Source: JARFVT01 sp036677425
GTDB taxonomy: Bacteria > Pseudomonadota > Alphaproteobacteria > UBA8366 > Aestuariispiraceae
Assembly: GCA_036677425.1 (NCBI GenBank)
Contig: JARFVT010000013.1
Span: forward strand, 62,001-126,000
Reading direction: 5' to 3'
DNA: 64,000 nucleotides
Below are positions 8,546 to 17,617 of this stretch, piece after piece. The notes beneath the pieces are model-generated. The model worked only from the letters and a program-made list of their open reading frames with translations, had not been told where the DNA came from and searched no databases. The translations under genes and the position numbers were made by a program. Every line of letters begins with the position of its first letter. Position 1 is the first letter of the stretch.

Positions 8546-10396
8546 TTAATTCCCTAATCGTTGTTTATTACGGGCTTGTTCATATTTATTGCGCATGGCA
8601 CGAATATTTTTATTTTCTGATATTTCTGGCACAGCCACATCCCACCATGCACCGCCTATTTTGGTAGAAATCATTGGGTCGGTATCAATTACAATAACAT
8701 AGCTAATATTTGCCGCAATGGCGCGTGTCATGGCTTTTCCTAGTTGATCAAGCGATATGACTTTTTCAGCTGCTGCGCCAAGACTTTCAGCATGCTTAAC
8801 AAAATTTATATTAGACGCCTTATCATGCAATGTATCATCAAGAAGGTTATTAAAAGGCTTGTTCCCACAGCTGATTTGCAAACGGTTGATGCAACCAAAA
8901 CCACGATTATCTAAAATCACTAAAATAATTTTATGGCCTAACATAACCGATGTAGCCAGTTCAGAATTTGCCATCATATAGCTGCCATCGCCAATAGCTA
9001 CAACCACATCAGAATTTGGATGAGCCATTTTAATTCCCAACCCAGCCGCAATTTCATATCCCATACAAGAATAACCATATTCCACATGATAACTGTTGAT
9101 TTTAGACGCGCGCCAAAGCTTGTGTAATTCACCAGGGATACCACCAGCAGCAGCAACGATAATGGCATTTTCATTTAATGATGCATTAACTATAGCTAAG
9201 ACTTGAGCATCGGATGGTAATGCGGAATCTGTTGCTGTTATAACAATATCTCTTGCCATGGCCCAATCGCTGATCAAGCTTTTGGTATATTCACGCCATG
9301 ATTGCGAAGAGGTATAATTACCAATGGCTTGTGATAATTCTTTAACTCCTTCGCGGGCATCGCATATCAATGGTTTAGCGCCATGTTTTTTACCATCAAA
9401 AACCGTAATATTCAATTGGATAATAATGCGGTTAGCTTTAGAAAAAAGCGCACGTGAACCGCTGGTAAAATCTTGCATACGCGTACCGATACCTAATATA
9501 ACATCGGCATTTTTTGCTAGCATATTTGCTGCATCAGAACCGGTAACGCCAATTGAACCAACATTTAATGGGTGATCCCATGGCAACGCGCTTTTACCCG
9601 CTTGCGTTTCGGCAACTGGTATTGCATGTCGCTTGGCAAAATCTGATAATATTTTACTTGCACCACTATAAATCACACCACCACCAGCAATGATTAATGG
9701 TTGCGTAGCCTGCATAAGACAAGCAGCAGCATGTTCTAATTCTGTTATATCTGGTCGCATACGGCGATGTTCCCATATATATTTTATGAAAAATTCTTCA
9801 GGATAATCATATGCCTCTGCCTGAACATCTTGGCATAATGATAATGTTACAGGCCCGCATTCTGCTGCATCTGTAAGAACTGCCATTGCCCTTGGTAAGC
9901 TAGTTAAAAGCTGTTCAGGACGTGTTATCCTATCCCAATATTTTGAAACAGGGCGAAAAGCATCATTGGCGGTAATGGTTGGGTCATAAAAATCTTCGAT
10001 TTGTTGCAGCACTGGGTCAGGGCGTCGATTTGCAAATACTTCGCCAATTAAAAATAATACGGGTAATCTATTAACATGCGCTAACGCCGCCGCAGTGACC
10101 ATATTGGTTGCACCAGGTCCAATCGAAGATGTAACCGCCATTACCCGTTTACGGTTTAGTGATTTAGAATAAGCAATAGCAGCATGAGCCATCGTTTGTT
10201 CATTATGTCCACGATATGTTGGCAATTTATCTTGGATATTATAAAATGCTTCCCCCAGACCAGCAACATTTCCATGACCAAAAATTGCCCATATACCAGC
10301 GAATAAAGGCATTATATCACCATTGTCCATACGCACCATTTGCAATGTCATATAACGCGCCATTGCTTGTGCTGCTGTTAAGCGTATAGTTGTCAT
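8546..10396 (-). CDS. iolD: 3D-(3,5/4)-trihydroxycyclohexane-1,2-dione hydrolase
   Basis: This ThDP-dependent enzyme opens the ring to give 5-deoxy-glucuronate. The 616-aa protein has the acetolactate-synthase-like three-domain layout: an N-terminal Pyr domain with GHNEQTMAHAA near residue 59, a middle domain, and a C-terminal PP domain with GDGSYMMANSELATS near residue 470 (Mg-ThDP motif). The N-terminus RLTAAQAMARYM is typical of IolD. Its first 4 bp overlap the end of iolC, so the two are translationally coupled. Confidence 0.95.
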   Translation of the reverse strand: MTTIRLTAAQAMARYMTLQMVRMDNGDIMPLFAGIWAIFGHGNVAGLGEAFYNIQDKLPTYRGHNEQTMAHAAIAYSKSLNRKRVMAVTSSIGPGATNMVTAAALAHVNRLPVLFLIGEVFANRRPDPVLQQIEDFYDPTITANDAFRPVSKYWDRITRPEQLLTSLPRAMAVLTDAAECGPVTLSLCQDVQAEAYDYPEEFFIKYIWEHRRMRPDITELEHAAACLMQATQPLIIAGGGVIYSGASKILSDFAKRHAIPVAETQAGKSALPWDHPLNVGSIGVTGSDAANMLAKNADVILGIGTRMQDFTSGSRALFSKANRIIIQLNITVFDGKKHGAKPLICDAREGVKELSQAIGNYTSSQSWREYTKSLISDWAMARDIVITATDSALPSDAQVLAIVNASLNENAIIVAAAGGIPGELHKLWRASKINSYHVEYGYSCMGYEIAAGLGIKMAHPNSDVVVAIGDGSYMMANSELATSVMLGHKIILVILDNRGFGCINRLQISCGNKPFNNLLDDTLHDKASNINFVKHAESLGAAAEKVISLDQLGKAMTRAIAANISYVIVIDTDPMISTKIGGAWWDVAVPEISENKNIRAMRNKYEQARNKQRLGN

Positions 10397-12324
10397 TTAG
10401 CATTTTCCTTTTGGCTGGTATGGTTCAATTGCGAATTTAACCACGCATTGACTAATATGCTGAATCCAGTTGCCATCTTAATGCGTGCAGCATCATCATC
10501 AATCTTGCCATTAAACCATGATTTGGCAATATCGCCAAAAACCGAACGACCAATAGTGAACCCTTTGACCAATTTATATTGTACCGCAATATTAAATACC
10601 GATAGCAATTTATCGATGGTGGCATCAAGACCTAACAGAACAATGCCACGGCAATAAGGGTCGTTCTGATTAATAACATCACAGATTTTCTGCCAAGATT
10701 GCTTATCATCTAGCGGTTCTAATTTCCACCAATCAGGCCTGACCCCAAGATCGTAAAACCGCGATAAAACACGCGCTACAGTATCGATTTTCATATCCCC
10801 ATGGTTGCCGCATATAATTTCCAACAATAATTCATGGCCTGTGTTTCTACATGCATCGGAAAGTTGAATAACCTTTTGTTCTTGCTGATATTTTAAATCA
10901 TCGGCATCATCTGGATGATAAAATACCAAACATTTAACTGCTTGGTCTATCGGCCATTCTATTAATTCTGAACCAATATCAAGACCAGTTTCAAATTCTA
11001 ATGGCCTTGATCCTGGTAACTCAACTGGTCGCCCGACCCATAGATCACCGTCCATAGCCGAATGTAAAGCATCACGACCAAATCGATCATCTAATAAAAT
11101 ACCAAAACCAGTTTTTCCATCAGCAACTGAGCGCAAAGCCTGCAGCGCAAGTTTTTTAAAATCTCCTATATGCGCCAAACTATCTTTTGACTTCCCCGCC
11201 ATATCTTCAAATTGTGCACGATGATCAATTGCAAGCCCCAAAATCATATTTTGTTCTTTGCGTCTAGTGGTTGCCCAATGTAGATGGTTAAGGGTTATAT
11301 CATCGCGAAGTGCCAAATGTTGGCTACCATTATTCAAAAAATGTTGCAACTCTATCCATGTTGGCATTGCGGGTGCACAGCCATGTCGAGAAACGGCAAA
11401 TGCGCCGCAAGCATTGGCAAATTTAGCACAATTTTCCAATGGCTCATTTTTTATCCAGCCGCGCAAAAATCCGCTCATAAAAGCATCTCCAGCGCCCAAG
11501 ACGTTAAATATTTCGACCTCAAATCCTAAACCACGAATTCCATCTTCAATATTATCTGGAATCGCATCAGGGAAAACTACGCAGCCCATAGCGCCCAATT
11601 TACAAACAATGGTTGCATCGCTATATGTTCTAATATTACGAATAGCATTCATCGTATCGACACTGCCGCCGGCAATATGTATTTCTTCTTCAGTTCCCAC
11701 GATTAAATCACATAATGGCAAGATGGTTTGCAAATGTGCGGTGATTTTGTTATTACTGGCGAAACGCTCTTCGCCTTCACCATGACCACCAATGCCCCAA
11801 AGATTTGGACGATAATCAATGTCAAACGCAACCTGACCACCAGATTCACGACATATAGCGGCGGCTTTTTTAGACATTGCAGATACATCTTCTGTGGAAA
11901 AATGTGTCCCTGACAATAATATGCATTTTGATGATTTAATGAAATCTTCATCAATATCATCTTCACTTAACGCCATATCGGCACAGTTTTCACGATAAAA
12001 AATTAATGGAAATTGTTCTTTATTGCGAATGCCTAGTAGGACCAATGCGCTTAAACGATCTGAAAATATTTTAACACCACGTATATCGACATTTTCGCGT
12101 ATCAGTTGTTCCTGGATAAACCGCCCCATATGTTCATCACCAACCCCAGTTATCATAGCAGAACGCAAACCAAGACGCGACACACCAATTGATGTATTGG
12201 CAGGGCTGCCACCAATATATTTTGCAAAGCTGCTCATATCTTCTAATCTTCCACCGATTTGTTGACCATAAAGATCAACTGAAGAGCGGCCAATGGCGAT
12301 AACATCAAATTCATAATTTTTCAT
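10393..12324 (-). CDS. iolC: 5-dehydro-2-deoxygluconokinase fused to DUF2090 aldolase-like domain
   Basis: The N-terminal half (about residues 1-330) is a PfkB-family kinase, with the start VIAIGRSSVDLYG and the catalytic motif GAGDAFMSGF near residue 275. It would phosphorylate 5-dehydro-2-deoxygluconate. The C-terminal half (about 340-640) is a DUF2090 domain of aldolase-like TIM-barrel fold, a fusion found in other proteobacteria that may replace the separate IolJ aldolase. Length is 643 aa. It is the first gene of the minus-strand cluster; an inverted repeat shared with the regulator's promoter lies at 12381-12394 upstream. Confidence 0.93.
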   Translation of the reverse strand: MKNYEFDVIAIGRSSVDLYGQQIGGRLEDMSSFAKYIGGSPANTSIGVSRLGLRSAMITGVGDEHMGRFIQEQLIRENVDIRGVKIFSDRLSALVLLGIRNKEQFPLIFYRENCADMALSEDDIDEDFIKSSKCILLSGTHFSTEDVSAMSKKAAAICRESGGQVAFDIDYRPNLWGIGGHGEGEERFASNNKITAHLQTILPLCDLIVGTEEEIHIAGGSVDTMNAIRNIRTYSDATIVCKLGAMGCVVFPDAIPDNIEDGIRGLGFEVEIFNVLGAGDAFMSGFLRGWIKNEPLENCAKFANACGAFAVSRHGCAPAMPTWIELQHFLNNGSQHLALRDDITLNHLHWATTRRKEQNMILGLAIDHRAQFEDMAGKSKDSLAHIGDFKKLALQALRSVADGKTGFGILLDDRFGRDALHSAMDGDLWVGRPVELPGSRPLEFETGLDIGSELIEWPIDQAVKCLVFYHPDDADDLKYQQEQKVIQLSDACRNTGHELLLEIICGNHGDMKIDTVARVLSRFYDLGVRPDWWKLEPLDDKQSWQKICDVINQNDPYCRGIVLLGLDATIDKLLSVFNIAVQYKLVKGFTIGRSVFGDIAKSWFNGKIDDDAARIKMATGFSILVNAWLNSQLNHTSQKENAK

Positions 12325-12380
12325 GTTTTATCTCTAATCATTAATTTAGAATAAAAAACGTTTCACATTTATTAAAAAAT

Positions 12381-12394
12381 AGAATATATTTTCT
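12381..12394. promoter_or_regulatory. Putative iol operator, copy 1
   Basis: The 14-mer AGAATATATTTTCT has inverted half-sites AGAA-N6-TTCT. It occurs identically at 14392-14405 upstream of the RpiR-type regulator. Here it lies between the divergent iolC and iolG starts. The GAA-N6-TTC layout resembles, from memory, the GGAA-N6-TTCC sites described for rhizobial IolR. That the local RpiR protein binds it is inference. Confidence 0.55.
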
Positions 12395-12496
12395 GAAATA
12401 GCAAGGCTGTTATAATTAATATCACATAATTATAGGCTGGGTTATTTATATTAAATAGGTTTTATAATGAATATACTAATATAGTTGGAGATAATA

Positions 12497-13489
12497 ATGA
12501 TTAATATATGTCAATTCGGAGCAGGAAGAATAGGCCATATTCATGCGGCGAATGTTACATCAAATAATAGGGCAAAATTAAAATATATTATAGATGTTAA
12601 CCAAGAATCGGCACAGTTGTTAGCCGATAAATATGGTGCATCTGTCGTTAGCATTGAACAAGCATTAGCCGATAGCGAGATAAATGGCGTTATAATAGCA
12701 AGCTCTACCAATACCCATGCTGATATTATCGAGGCCGCCGCCGCAGCAGGCAAAGCAATTTTTTGTGAAAAGCCCATAGACCTTAACTTAAAACGTGCTG
12801 ATGAAGCTTTGCGTGCAGTTGAAAATGCAGGCATTCCCGTATTATTAGGGTTTAATCGTCGATTTGACCCTAGCCTAGGCAGTGTTGGCGAGGCTGTATT
12901 GCGCGGCGATGTTGGGCAGTTGGAAATGCTTAGTATAATAAGCCGCGACCCCGTGCCGCCACCTGCTGGTTATATTGCCCATTCTGGTGGATTATTTTTG
13001 GATATGATGATACATGATTTTGATATGGCGCATTGGATATTGGGAGAAATTCCAGTTGAAATATTTGCTCGTGGCTCAAATCTTATTGATCCTGCAATTG
13101 GAGCGGCAGGCGATATTGATACCGCAATGGTAACAATGACTACGAAATCGGGAGCTTTATGCCAAATATCAAACAGCCGGCGCGCAACATATGGGTATGA
13201 TCAACGTATTGAGGCTTTTGGTTCAGATGGAATGATTATGGCAAAAAATCATACATCATCGCAAATTGAAACATGGAATGCAAAAGGCATAACAAGAAAA
13301 AAACCTATGTATTCCTTTTTAGAACGCTATGTGGAAGCCTTTCGCAAAGAGATGGAACATTTTATCGATTGTATAGAAGGAAAAGCAACACCGTTTATTG
13401 GAATGCATGAAGGGCGCATTGCATTGGCATTAGCATTGGCAGCAAAAGAATCTTTAAAAACGGGAAAAGCGATTACACTTAAAATTTAA
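12497..13489 (+). CDS. iolG: Inositol 2-dehydrogenase
   Basis: IolG oxidises myo-inositol to 2-keto-myo-inositol with NAD. The protein is a GFO/IDH/MocA-family enzyme: Rossmann motif FGAGRIG at the N-terminus, EKPIDL near residue 94 and a conserved GFNRRFDPS segment near 118. I choose the ATG at 12497 because GGAG at 12487 gives a good ribosome-binding site; a TTG at 12485 is in frame but overlaps it. The product is then 330 aa. It is divergent from iolCDEB, and its stop overlaps the regulator's stop by 4 bp in convergent orientation. Confidence 0.92.
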   Translation: MINICQFGAGRIGHIHAANVTSNNRAKLKYIIDVNQESAQLLADKYGASVVSIEQALADSEINGVIIASSTNTHADIIEAAAAAGKAIFCEKPIDLNLKRADEALRAVENAGIPVLLGFNRRFDPSLGSVGEAVLRGDVGQLEMLSIISRDPVPPPAGYIAHSGGLFLDMMIHDFDMAHWILGEIPVEIFARGSNLIDPAIGAAGDIDTAMVTMTTKSGALCQISNSRRATYGYDQRIEAFGSDGMIMAKNHTSSQIETWNAKGITRKKPMYSFLERYVEAFRKEMEHFIDCIEGKATPFIGMHEGRIALALALAAKESLKTGKAITLKI

Positions 13490-14337
13490 CCATTATCAGG
13501 ATATATATCTTCCTTAGATATATATCCTTTAACACCAAGCCCGATAACTAATGATTGGGCCAGGCACATCGAAGCACTGAGGGCGCGAAAATCATAAACC
13601 GAGGCTTCTTTAACATGAAAGCAAATGTTTGAAACAGGGGTAAGCGGGCTAAGCGGGTGATCTGTAATTGCGACAACTGATATGCCTCTATTATGGGCAT
13701 CGGCAGAAACTTGCGACACATATGGTGTATATTCGGCAAAACTTGCGACAATCAGCATATCATTTTTGCTGATTTGTTGTGCCTGTTGCATATATAACCC
13801 GCCAGTATTATCGATCAATTGCGCGCGACGTCCCATGGATGAAAGTGAATAATATATATAGGCTGCTAATGGAAAAGCACGCCGCATAGCAAAGATATAA
13901 ATCGTATCGGCCCTGTCCATTAACCGTACAGCTTGCGCAAGTTTTTCTGGTTGGATTTCTTGTTGTAAATATTGAAGTTGCCTAATATTTGCTTCGGCAA
14001 ATTGATTAAGCAAATCATATGGAGTGTTTCTTGTGCCTGAACGAATTGCCTTCAAGCGTGTGGCATAACTAGGGGCCTTTTCCAATAACCGCTTTTGAAA
14101 AATTTTTTGTATATCGGAAAAACCATCATATCCAAATGCCTTGGCAAATCGAACAAGCGCCGATGGTTGAACTGCTGCCTTATCAGCTGTTTCAGCGATG
14201 GTATCGATGGCAAACTCACTTGGGTTATCCAAAGCATAAGAAGCAATTTGCTTTAAACGTTTGCTAAGATTTTCATATTTAGCAGAAATAATATCAACCA
14301 AATCATCATATGTTGTCGGTAACGGTTTTTCAGTCAT
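13486..14337 (-). CDS. RpiR-family transcriptional regulator, probable inositol regulator
   Basis: An N-terminal HTH_6 domain (about residues 10-85, with TIAETADKAAVQPSALVRFAKAFG) is followed by a SIS sugar-isomerase domain (about 120-260) that would bind a phosphosugar effector. The SIS fold and the position between iolG and the inositol ABC genes suggest it controls this locus, as IolR does in rhizobia. The start may be the ATG at 14337 or a TTG at 14355; the ATG is more usual. Identical inverted repeats sit upstream of this gene and of iolC. Confidence 0.85.
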   Translation of the reverse strand: MTEKPLPTTYDDLVDIISAKYENLSKRLKQIASYALDNPSEFAIDTIAETADKAAVQPSALVRFAKAFGYDGFSDIQKIFQKRLLEKAPSYATRLKAIRSGTRNTPYDLLNQFAEANIRQLQYLQQEIQPEKLAQAVRLMDRADTIYIFAMRRAFPLAAYIYYSLSSMGRRAQLIDNTGGLYMQQAQQISKNDMLIVASFAEYTPYVSQVSADAHNRGISVVAITDHPLSPLTPVSNICFHVKEASVYDFRALSASMCLAQSLVIGLGVKGYISKEDIYPDNG

Positions 14338-14391
14338 AGCAAAATTATCTTTCAAATAACTTTAAAATTCGAAATATTATTTCTATCTAAA

Positions 14392-14405
14392 AGAATATAT
14401 TTTCT
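14392..14405. promoter_or_regulatory. Putative iol operator, copy 2
   Basis: Identical copy of AGAATATATTTTCT, located 55-68 bp upstream of the regulator ATG in the divergent region shared with the ABC transporter operon. Two looser relatives lie close by: GAAATATTATTTC at 14371-14383 and GAATATTAATTTC at 14456-14468. A cluster of such sites would fit autoregulation and control of the transporter; this is inference from position and symmetry. Confidence 0.5.
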
Positions 14406-14507
14406 AAATTATTTATTATCACATGACAAGTTCTATTGACTTTCTTTGCTTTATAGAATATTAATTTCATTAATCAAAAATAATAAAATAAATTAGTCGT
14501 TTTGGAT

Positions 14508-14551
14508 TTAACATTAAATTAACATTAAATTAATATTAAATTAACATTAAA
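14508..14551. repeat. Four direct 11-bp repeats upstream of the ABC operon
   Basis: The unit TTAACATTAAA is repeated four times head to tail, with one substitution (C to T) in the third unit. It lies about 50-95 bp before the binding-protein start. Eleven bp is close to one helical turn, so the array would place the same face toward a bound protein or bend the DNA. No -35/-10 pair was identified with confidence. Confidence 0.7.
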
Positions 14552-14601
14552 TATCAAGCTGATTTCATATAGTTTAATAATCTGAACAAATGGAGGTTAA
14601 T

Positions 14602-15567
14602 ATGTTTTCGTTAAATATAAAAAAAATAACGATGGGTCTTATCGGTGGTATGTTTGCCATGGGGGTTGTTACCGCTGTTCCAATGGATGCCAATGCAGAT
14701 GGGGAGAGATTTGTTCTTATTAGTCATGCCCCTGATTCTGATTCTTGGTGGAATACCATCAAAAATGCCATCAAGATTGCTGCTCAACAAATGAATGTAG
14801 AAGTTGAATATCGCAATCCACCTACTGGTGATTTGGCGGATATGGGACGTATAGTTCAACAGGCTGCTGCCTCTAACCCCGATGGCATCATACTCACCAT
14901 TGCCGATTTTGACGTTTTGTCTGGTCCTGTGCGAAATGCAGTTGATAAAGGGATTCCAGTTATAACCATTAATTCTGGCACTCATGAACAATCTGAAAGC
15001 ATGGGCGCGTTATTGCATATTGGTCAACCAGAATATGATGCGGGTTTTGGTGCAGGAAAAAGAGCAAAAGCAGCTGGAGTTACCAATTTTTTATGTGTTA
15101 ACCATTATATCACCAACCCCGCATCCGTAGAGCGCTGTAAAGGATATGCTGATGCAATCGGTGGTGATCTTGCCGCGCAAATGATTGATTCTGGGCAAGA
15201 TCCATCAGAAATTAAAAATAAGGTTTTGGCCTATCTTCGTGTCAATCCTAAAACCAACGGAATTTTAACTTTGGGTCCAACATCGGCACATCCAACCTTG
15301 GCCGCATTAAAAGAAAATGGCATGGCAGGCGAAATTCATTTTGGAACATTTGATTTATCTGGTGAAATTGCCAAAGCAATAAAAAGCGATATAATCAGCT
15401 TTGCAATTGATCAACAACCATATTTACAAGGATATTTATCGGTGGTTATTTTAACCAATCTATCTCGATATGGTGTTTTACCATCGGGGCATATTAATTC
15501 AGGTCCAGGGTTTGTGGTAAAAGAAAATATTGGCTTGGTTGAAAAATATGCTGGCGAATATCGATAA
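14602..15567 (+). CDS. Sugar ABC transporter substrate-binding protein (probable inositol)
   Basis: A periplasmic binding protein of the ribose/inositol (Peripla_BP_4) family with a signal peptide ending near ANA (about residue 32). The start of the mature part, RFVLISHAPDSDSWW, and the YRNPPTGD segment fit the FrcB/IbpA-like group. A GGAGG sequence at 14591-14595 makes ATG 14602 the better start; an in-frame ATG at 14590 precedes it. Product about 321 aa. Location beside the iol genes suggests myo-inositol as ligand; the ligand cannot be read from sequence. Confidence 0.85.
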   Translation: MFSLNIKKITMGLIGGMFAMGVVTAVPMDANADGERFVLISHAPDSDSWWNTIKNAIKIAAQQMNVEVEYRNPPTGDLADMGRIVQQAAASNPDGIILTIADFDVLSGPVRNAVDKGIPVITINSGTHEQSESMGALLHIGQPEYDAGFGAGKRAKAAGVTNFLCVNHYITNPASVERCKGYADAIGGDLAAQMIDSGQDPSEIKNKVLAYLRVNPKTNGILTLGPTSAHPTLAALKENGMAGEIHFGTFDLSGEIAKAIKSDIISFAIDQQPYLQGYLSVVILTNLSRYGVLPSGHINSGPGFVVKENIGLVEKYAGEYR

Positions 15568-15575
15568 TATAACTA

Positions 15576-15611
15576 TGGGTAGAGATAATATAGTTATATT
15601 ATTTCTACCCA
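15576..15611 (+). promoter_or_regulatory. Long intercistronic hairpin between binding protein and permease
   Basis: A nearly perfect stem: TGGGTAGAG and the following ATAATATA pair with TATATTAT, then TTCTACCCA, with one G-T wobble and a tiny loop at 15593-15594. A competing stem uses 15564-15576 with 15590-15602. There is no following T-run, so it is unlikely to be an intrinsic terminator. Such hairpins in ABC operons often protect the binding-protein mRNA and lower downstream expression; that role is inference here. Confidence 0.55.
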
Positions 15612-15617
15612 ATTATT

Positions 15618-16748
15618 ATGATTTGGGAAAATACAATGGCGGGTAAAAATCAACAAGATGAGCGAGTGAAGGATATTTCATCACTTAGAAAGGCAATGGT
15701 TCGCCCTGAATTAGGGGCGATTGCTGGAACAATACTTGTCTTTATGTTTTTCTTTGCCCTCGCTGGTGATACGGGGATGTTTTCTCCCGAAGGTGCAATG
15801 ACATGGTCTACGGTTTCAGCACAATTTATAATCATTGCCGTTGGTGCATGTTTGTTAATGATTGCAGGCGAATTTGATTTATCCATAGGGTCGATGATTG
15901 GTTTCGCGGGTATAGTCATTGCAATTACATCTGTTAGTTGGGGCTGGCCCGTATGGCTTAGCATAATGACAGCGTTTATTTTGGCGATGAGCATTGGTGC
16001 ATTAAATGGTTATTTGGTCATAAAAACTAGCCTTCCTTCCTTTATTGTTTCTTTAGCATTTTTATATATTTTACGCGGTTTGACTATTTTTGCTGCAATT
16101 TCTACAACTAGAAAAACCATAATTGGCGGGGTGCATGAAGCAGCAGAAGGTGATTGGTTGGCACCGCTATTTGGCGGCAAAGTCTTTACGGGATTGTTCC
16201 AATGGTTTGCTGATATTGGGTTAATTGAAACCTATAGCAGAGGCACAAGGATAGGAGAGCCGATTGTCAATGGCGTGCCAATGCTTATTATTTGGGCGAT
16301 TGGATTAGTTATCTTTGGTCATATTTTACTTACACATACAAAAATCGGTAACTGGATATACGCCACAGGTGGTGATGCACAAGCGGCGCGTTATGCCGGC
16401 GTTCCAGTGAATAGGCTAAAAATTTCTATGTTTGTTTTTACTGCATTTTGTGCAACCGTTTTTGCAACTTGTCAGGTTATGGAATTTGGTTCTGCCTCTG
16501 CTGATCGGGGGTTATTAAAAGAATTTGAAGCAATTATTTCAGTCGTTATTGGCGGTGCATTACTAACTGGTGGATATGGTTCTGTTGTCGGCGCAGCACT
16601 TGGTGCTTTGATTTTTGGCGTAGTGCAACAAGGGTTGTTTTTTGCTGGTGTTGAAAGTTCGTTATTCCGTGTCTTTTTGGGTATTATTTTATTATTTGCC
16701 GTTATATTAAATACATATATACGCCGTATAATTACGGGGGAGAGATAA
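15618..16748 (+). CDS. Sugar ABC transporter permease (CUT2 type)
   Basis: A polytopic inner-membrane protein of the RbsC/FrcC family, 376 aa, with about 9-10 hydrophobic segments. Family markers are AGEFDLSIGSM near residue 88 and GGALLTGGYGSVVGAALGAL near residue 310. ATG 15618 is open, but ATG 15636 has the better upstream GGGAAAA and may be the true start. It follows the binding-protein gene after a strong hairpin and is 1 bp from the ATPase gene. Confidence 0.87.
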   Translation: MIWENTMAGKNQQDERVKDISSLRKAMVRPELGAIAGTILVFMFFFALAGDTGMFSPEGAMTWSTVSAQFIIIAVGACLLMIAGEFDLSIGSMIGFAGIVIAITSVSWGWPVWLSIMTAFILAMSIGALNGYLVIKTSLPSFIVSLAFLYILRGLTIFAAISTTRKTIIGGVHEAAEGDWLAPLFGGKVFTGLFQWFADIGLIETYSRGTRIGEPIVNGVPMLIIWAIGLVIFGHILLTHTKIGNWIYATGGDAQAARYAGVPVNRLKISMFVFTAFCATVFATCQVMEFGSASADRGLLKEFEAIISVVIGGALLTGGYGSVVGAALGALIFGVVQQGLFFAGVESSLFRVFLGIILLFAVILNTYIRRIITGER

Positions 16749-16749
16749 T

Positions 16750-17517
16750 ATGACCGCCCCCATCATTCAGATGAAAAATATCGAGAAACATTTTGGCTCT
16801 GTAATTGCACTTGCGGGTGTATCGGTCGATATTTTCCCTGGTGAATGCCATTGCCTGCTTGGCGATAATGGTGCCGGAAAATCAACATTTATTAAAACAA
16901 TGTCGGGGGTTCATAAACCAACCCGTGGAGAAATATTATTTGAGGGTAAACCACTAAGCTTTTCACGCCCTCGCGATGCCATATCAGCAGGCATTGCAAC
17001 GGTTTATCAAGATTTAGCCATGATCCCATTAATGTCAGTGTCGCGTAATTTTTTCATGGGCAATGAACCAATTAAAAAAATTGCAGGAATTTCATTTTTT
17101 GATCATAAATATGCTAATAAAGTAACCATGGAACAAATGCATATCATGGGCATTAATTTGCGTGAGCCAGACCAGGCGGTGGGAACACTTTCTGGTGGTG
17201 AACGCCAGACAGTTGCCATTGCCCGTGCAGTTTATTTTGGTGCAAAAATTTTGATTTTAGATGAACCAACCTCGGCTCTTGGTGTTCGGCAAACGGCAAA
17301 TGTACTTGCGACGATAAACAAGGTTCGCAAGGCTGGTATTGGGATAGTATTCATCACCCATAATGTGCGTCACGCATTGGCTGTTGGGGATTGCTTTACG
17401 GTTTTAAATCGTGGCAAGACCTTAGGCACAGCCAAACGTGGAGAAATATCACAAGAAGAATTACAAAATCTAATGGCTGGCGGGCAAGAACTGATTAAAT
17501 TAGATAATTCCTTTTGA
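16750..17517 (+). CDS. Sugar ABC transporter ATP-binding protein, single-domain
   Basis: One ATPase domain: Walker A GDNGAGKST near residue 38, signature LSGGERQ near 144, Walker B ILILDEP near 164 and H-loop FITHN near 200. CUT2 ATPases such as RbsA are usually two-domain proteins of about 500 aa; this 255-aa single-domain form resembles FrcA. It starts directly after the permease and closes the transporter operon. Confidence 0.87.
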   Translation: MTAPIIQMKNIEKHFGSVIALAGVSVDIFPGECHCLLGDNGAGKSTFIKTMSGVHKPTRGEILFEGKPLSFSRPRDAISAGIATVYQDLAMIPLMSVSRNFFMGNEPIKKIAGISFFDHKYANKVTMEQMHIMGINLREPDQAVGTLSGGERQTVAIARAVYFGAKILILDEPTSALGVRQTANVLATINKVRKAGIGIVFITHNVRHALAVGDCFTVLNRGKTLGTAKRGEISQEELQNLMAGGQELIKLDNSF

Positions 17518-17617
17518 ATATAGCATTAAATTATAAAACTATGATTTGCTAATAAAATATTTATTAATTAATAATATTAAATATTTAAATGTCAAAAATA
17601 TTAAGTGAAATATACTA

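Noticed and set aside
14508..14551. CRISPR array
   Set aside because: Repeats are 11 bp, contiguous and without spacers.
16750..17517. Truncated two-domain RbsA-type ATPase
   Set aside because: Single-domain FrcA-type ATPases are a normal form, and the ends of the protein are regular.
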